Below the pieces are notes generated by a model that was not told the DNA's origin, did not search any database, and worked only from the letters and a program-made list of their open reading frames with translations. 64,000 nucleotides of DNA from Merluccius polli (taxonomy: Eukaryota; Chordata; Actinopteri; Gadiformes; Merlucciidae): positions 10,001 to 74,000 of the forward strand of contig JAOPHQ010005196.1 of the NCBI GenBank assembly GCA_030340625.1, read 5' to 3'. Positions 61,726 to 64,000 of the stretch are shown piece by piece. Every line of letters starts with the position of its first letter. The stretch's first letter is position 1. Position numbers and translations under genes: made by a program.

Positions 61726-63049
61726 TTTATTGGAGAGAAATGGCCAGTGTCCCTTCAATGGTTTTCCAACTCACTAGTGTCAGATTGTGTCAACCTGTCT
61801 GCAACTCTTTACTGTAATGTGTCTGTTCTGGCCTGTAAGGCAATTGAAGTTTATATTCGAGAGCCATGTAAATATTTAAGTTGGTAAAATGTTAAGGGAA
61901 GCTATACTTAATTTTAAGATGTGTGCATCCTAAAATTACCATAGACCACAGAAGTAGTTCTATGGTCTCAGACAGTCCAATTTATGGGAACACAACCCTC
62001 ATAATCCTTAAAGAATAACAGAGATCATGTTGGTTGTTAAGATGTAAAAACACCCATTTAGTTGGCCCAGTTACTCGTAGCCCTATAGTCCAGGTTTTAC
62101 AGCTTAACATCTCTAGTTTCATCTCTTCATGTGTTCATCTGCTATCTTCCTTGGGAAGTGATTGTGCTTTCTTGTTCTGTATGGAGATGACACACATTCT
62201 GAAAATTACAGCGACTTCCGTCTGATTCGTCTCTACTGTCAAGACAACTTTAAATCTGTCTAATAAAAAAATATTTCATACATAAATTTTTATTCTGGAT
62301 GGGTTTAATTGACTACTTGAATAAAACAAGAATTCATAGTAATAGTAATACAGTGGATTTCTATAGCGCTGTTCTTTGCACCAAAAGACACTTTACAGGG
62401 AAACAAACAAGGACCCCTCCAGCCGGACTTGCAGTATGGCTCCTGGAAGAGGTGGACTGTTCTAGTGGTAATAATAACCACAGACTACAACGAGTAAAAC
62501 ATAATAACTAGCACTGTTGCATTAAACAACTTGAGAGAACCTGAAGTTTCTTTCGGTTTTATTAATTAATTTAATACATAAAACATTGACATAATCTTAC
62601 AAAATGTACATGTGCTGTCCTCAAATACATTTATAGACAGGACATAACATAATTAAATCTCCAAGAGAAATTAGGCAAATTCAGTTTTGAGGTGGCACTC
62701 ATGTTGCCCTACCATCCACATAAAAAAGTCAAGGCAGACCATAATAATAATAATAATAATAATAGTTTACATTTCCTTGCACAACAGGCTGCCCTACTCC
62801 TCACAGATCATTCAGCCTGGCCCTGACCCACCGAGGCCCGCATTCAGCAGACAGATCCAGTGAGAGGGACGGGGCAGAGAGAGACCAGGAGCCACAGTGA
62901 CAGTTAGATCCACCCATGGGGGGGGGGGAGAAAGTTCACTCACTCACTCACTCACTCCCTTTTTAGCAGATCGATAAGGGTGGTGGTAGTGGTGGTGGGG
63001 GGGGGGGGGGGGGGAGGAGAGAGAGGGGGGAGAAAAACAACAAGCAGCC
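61726..63049. other. c1qbp 3' UTR and mlxip upstream region
   Basis: About 0.56 kb of likely 3' UTR ends at an AATAAA at 62262-62267. Then comes a short LINE-like segment with AAT repeats (about 62744-62763), a poly-G run at 62999-63014 and the GC-rich mlxip leader. No other coding sequence was recognised. Confidence 0.6.
62262..62267 (+). terminator. c1qbp poly(A) signal
   Basis: AATAAA in AT-rich sequence about 540 bases after the stop codon, the first canonical hexamer downstream. Confidence 0.7.
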
Positions 63050-63462
63050 ATGTCCAGGAGAATGTCTCCAGACATGATGTCCGGACCCGCCACCCAGAAC
63101 CCGCTCCGCGACTCGGAGTCCGACTCGGAGTCGGACACGGAGGGCGACGAGCGGGACCCGGACCCGGAGCGGGACCTGGAGCGGGCCGCCGCCGGCGCCG
63201 AGGGACCGTGCGGCGGCTGCGGCGTGCGCCCCCTGCTCCGCGCGCAGGTCATCCACAGCGGCCACTTCATGGTGTCGTCGCCGCACAGCGACGCGCGCCG
63301 CCGCGGGAGGAAGGGGAGCGGCGGCGGCGGCGGCGGCTTCGACCTGGACACCGTGAACCGGACGTGGTGCCAGACGTACACGTTCGGCCCGCTGAGCTCC
63401 GGCAGCCTCAGCATCGACCCCACGCTCAACCGCCTGTTTGAGTGCATGTCGCTGGCGTACAG
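63050..63462 (+). CDS. mlxip: MLX-interacting protein (MondoA), exon 1, 3'-partial
   Basis: MondoA is a bHLH-zip transcription factor that pairs with MLX, shuttles from the outer mitochondrial surface to the nucleus when glucose-6-phosphate rises, and activates genes such as TXNIP. This exon encodes 137 complete residues plus two bases and ends at a GT donor (63463). An acidic Ser/Asp/Glu-rich start is followed by HSGHFMVSSPH at 69-79 (Mondo conserved region I), a Gly/Arg-rich insert, and FDLDTVNRTWCQTY and LFECMSLAY, which begin the export-signal region. The 'DTVN-xxxCQTY' segment is typical of MondoA and absent from ChREBP (MLXIPL). The remaining exons lie beyond the right edge. Confidence 0.92.
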
Positions 63463-63555
63463 GTACACGTCTAGGGCTGTGTGTTGTTAAAGTGTGTGTG
63501 TGTGTGTGTTGCTGAGCAGGGCTCTATCTCACATTTTAGGCCCCTATGAGGTAGG

Positions 63556-63595
<40 letters not shown>

Positions 63596-64000
63596 GCTGA
63601 GCAGGGCTCTCTCACACATTGTAGGCCCTTGTGTGTGTGTTGGTGTGTGTGTTTGTGTGTGTGTCTGTGTGTTTGTGTGTTGCTGAGCAGCTCTCTCTCA
63701 CACATTGTAGGCCTCTAGGTAGGTGTGCGTGCACGTGTGTGTGTGTGTGTGTGTGTGAGATATATAGCTGGATATAGACAGACAGACAGACAGACAAACA
63801 GACGGCGACATCGGAGGGAAAAGTTGTTGTTTTTGTTATGCAACAAGAGGACAAGTCTCAACTGGACTTTGCTTCTAGTTGGCGGCCGAGTTGTGTTATT
63901 TGTTTAGTTGGTTTTTTTTGTGTTTTTTTTTTAATGTACAAAACCAGGCCTACACCGTGTACAGCCTGGTGCAGGGCTTGTGTTCTTTAATCTGCAGGAC
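63463..64000. other. start of mlxip intron 1
   Basis: Several degenerate tandem copies of a unit of about 90-110 bases, each with (TG)n, 'gttgctgagcag' and 'cacattgtaggc', span 63491-63725. An AG acceptor-like 'tctgcag' at the window edge is not followed by the expected MondoA residues. Confidence 0.6.
63491..63725. repeat. tandem repeat of about 90-110 bases in mlxip intron 1
   Basis: Three copies of 'gttgctgagcag' followed by a ctcTctcaca-type segment and 'taggcc', separated by TG-rich blocks. The copies begin near 63510, 63593 and 63679. Confidence 0.8.

Noticed and set aside
62963..63468. Alternative frames on both strands over the last gene
   Set aside because: They are GC-rich shadows. 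Only the frame from 63050 gives the MondoA conserved motifs.
63991..64000. Possible acceptor and second mlxip exon at the right edge
   Set aside because: The bases after the AG do not complete the expected Ser codon and SGKLVSPKW sequence.

Overview
The window reads as vertebrate nuclear DNA, most likely from a teleost fish. The genes have many short exons with GT-AG introns. Dinucleotide microsatellites are extremely dense, and fish-type dispersed repeats are frequent. The proteins match vertebrate families closely. The microsatellite density would suit a gadiform such as cod, but that is only a guess. No bacterial-style system, CRISPR array, rRNA gene or functional tRNA gene was found.

Five genes were rebuilt exon by exon from conserved protein sequence and splice-site phase. 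(1) camkk1 (+), from the first recognised exon at 1094 to the stop at 26661: 15 exons and 401 residues covering the kinase domain and C-terminus, with the N-terminus probably upstream of the window. (2) p2rx1 (-), from the start codon at 46756 to a terminal exon at 31201-31302, about 407 residues. (3) dhx33 (+), 49822-55557: 12 exons, 681 residues, complete. (4) c1qbp (+), 56992-61725: 6 exons, 291 residues, complete. (5) exon 1 of mlxip (MondoA) (+), 63050-63462; the gene continues beyond the right edge. camkk1 and p2rx1 converge tail to tail. dhx33 and c1qbp lie head to tail. Human CAMKK1/P2RX1 and DHX33/C1QBP are both on 17p13, whereas MLXIP is on 12q24 with CAMKK2/P2RX4/P2RX7.

The gene order suggests no operon-like cooperation. 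CAMKK1 is a calcium/calmodulin-responsive kinase and P2RX1 an ATP-gated calcium-permeable channel. DHX33 and C1QBP act in ribosome biology and mitochondria respectively, and MLXIP is a glucose-responsive transcription factor.

The rest is introns, UTRs and repeats. Four DNA transposons show hAT-type 8-bp target-site duplications. One of these, in c1qbp intron 4, carries two further elements inside it: a smaller hAT, and an element holding a THAP-type zinc-finger exon. There is also a Harbinger-like element with a CAG duplication, a TTAA-flanked foldback element, a tRNA-derived SINE and many LINE or SINE tails. The most interesting local structures are a tandem duplication of the convergent camkk1/p2rx1 3' region that copies an in-frame p2rx1 exon; (TG)n tracts abutting several splice acceptors; a camkk1 exon bracketed by (TG)n and (CA)n; and a perfect 16-bp hairpin downstream of camkk1.
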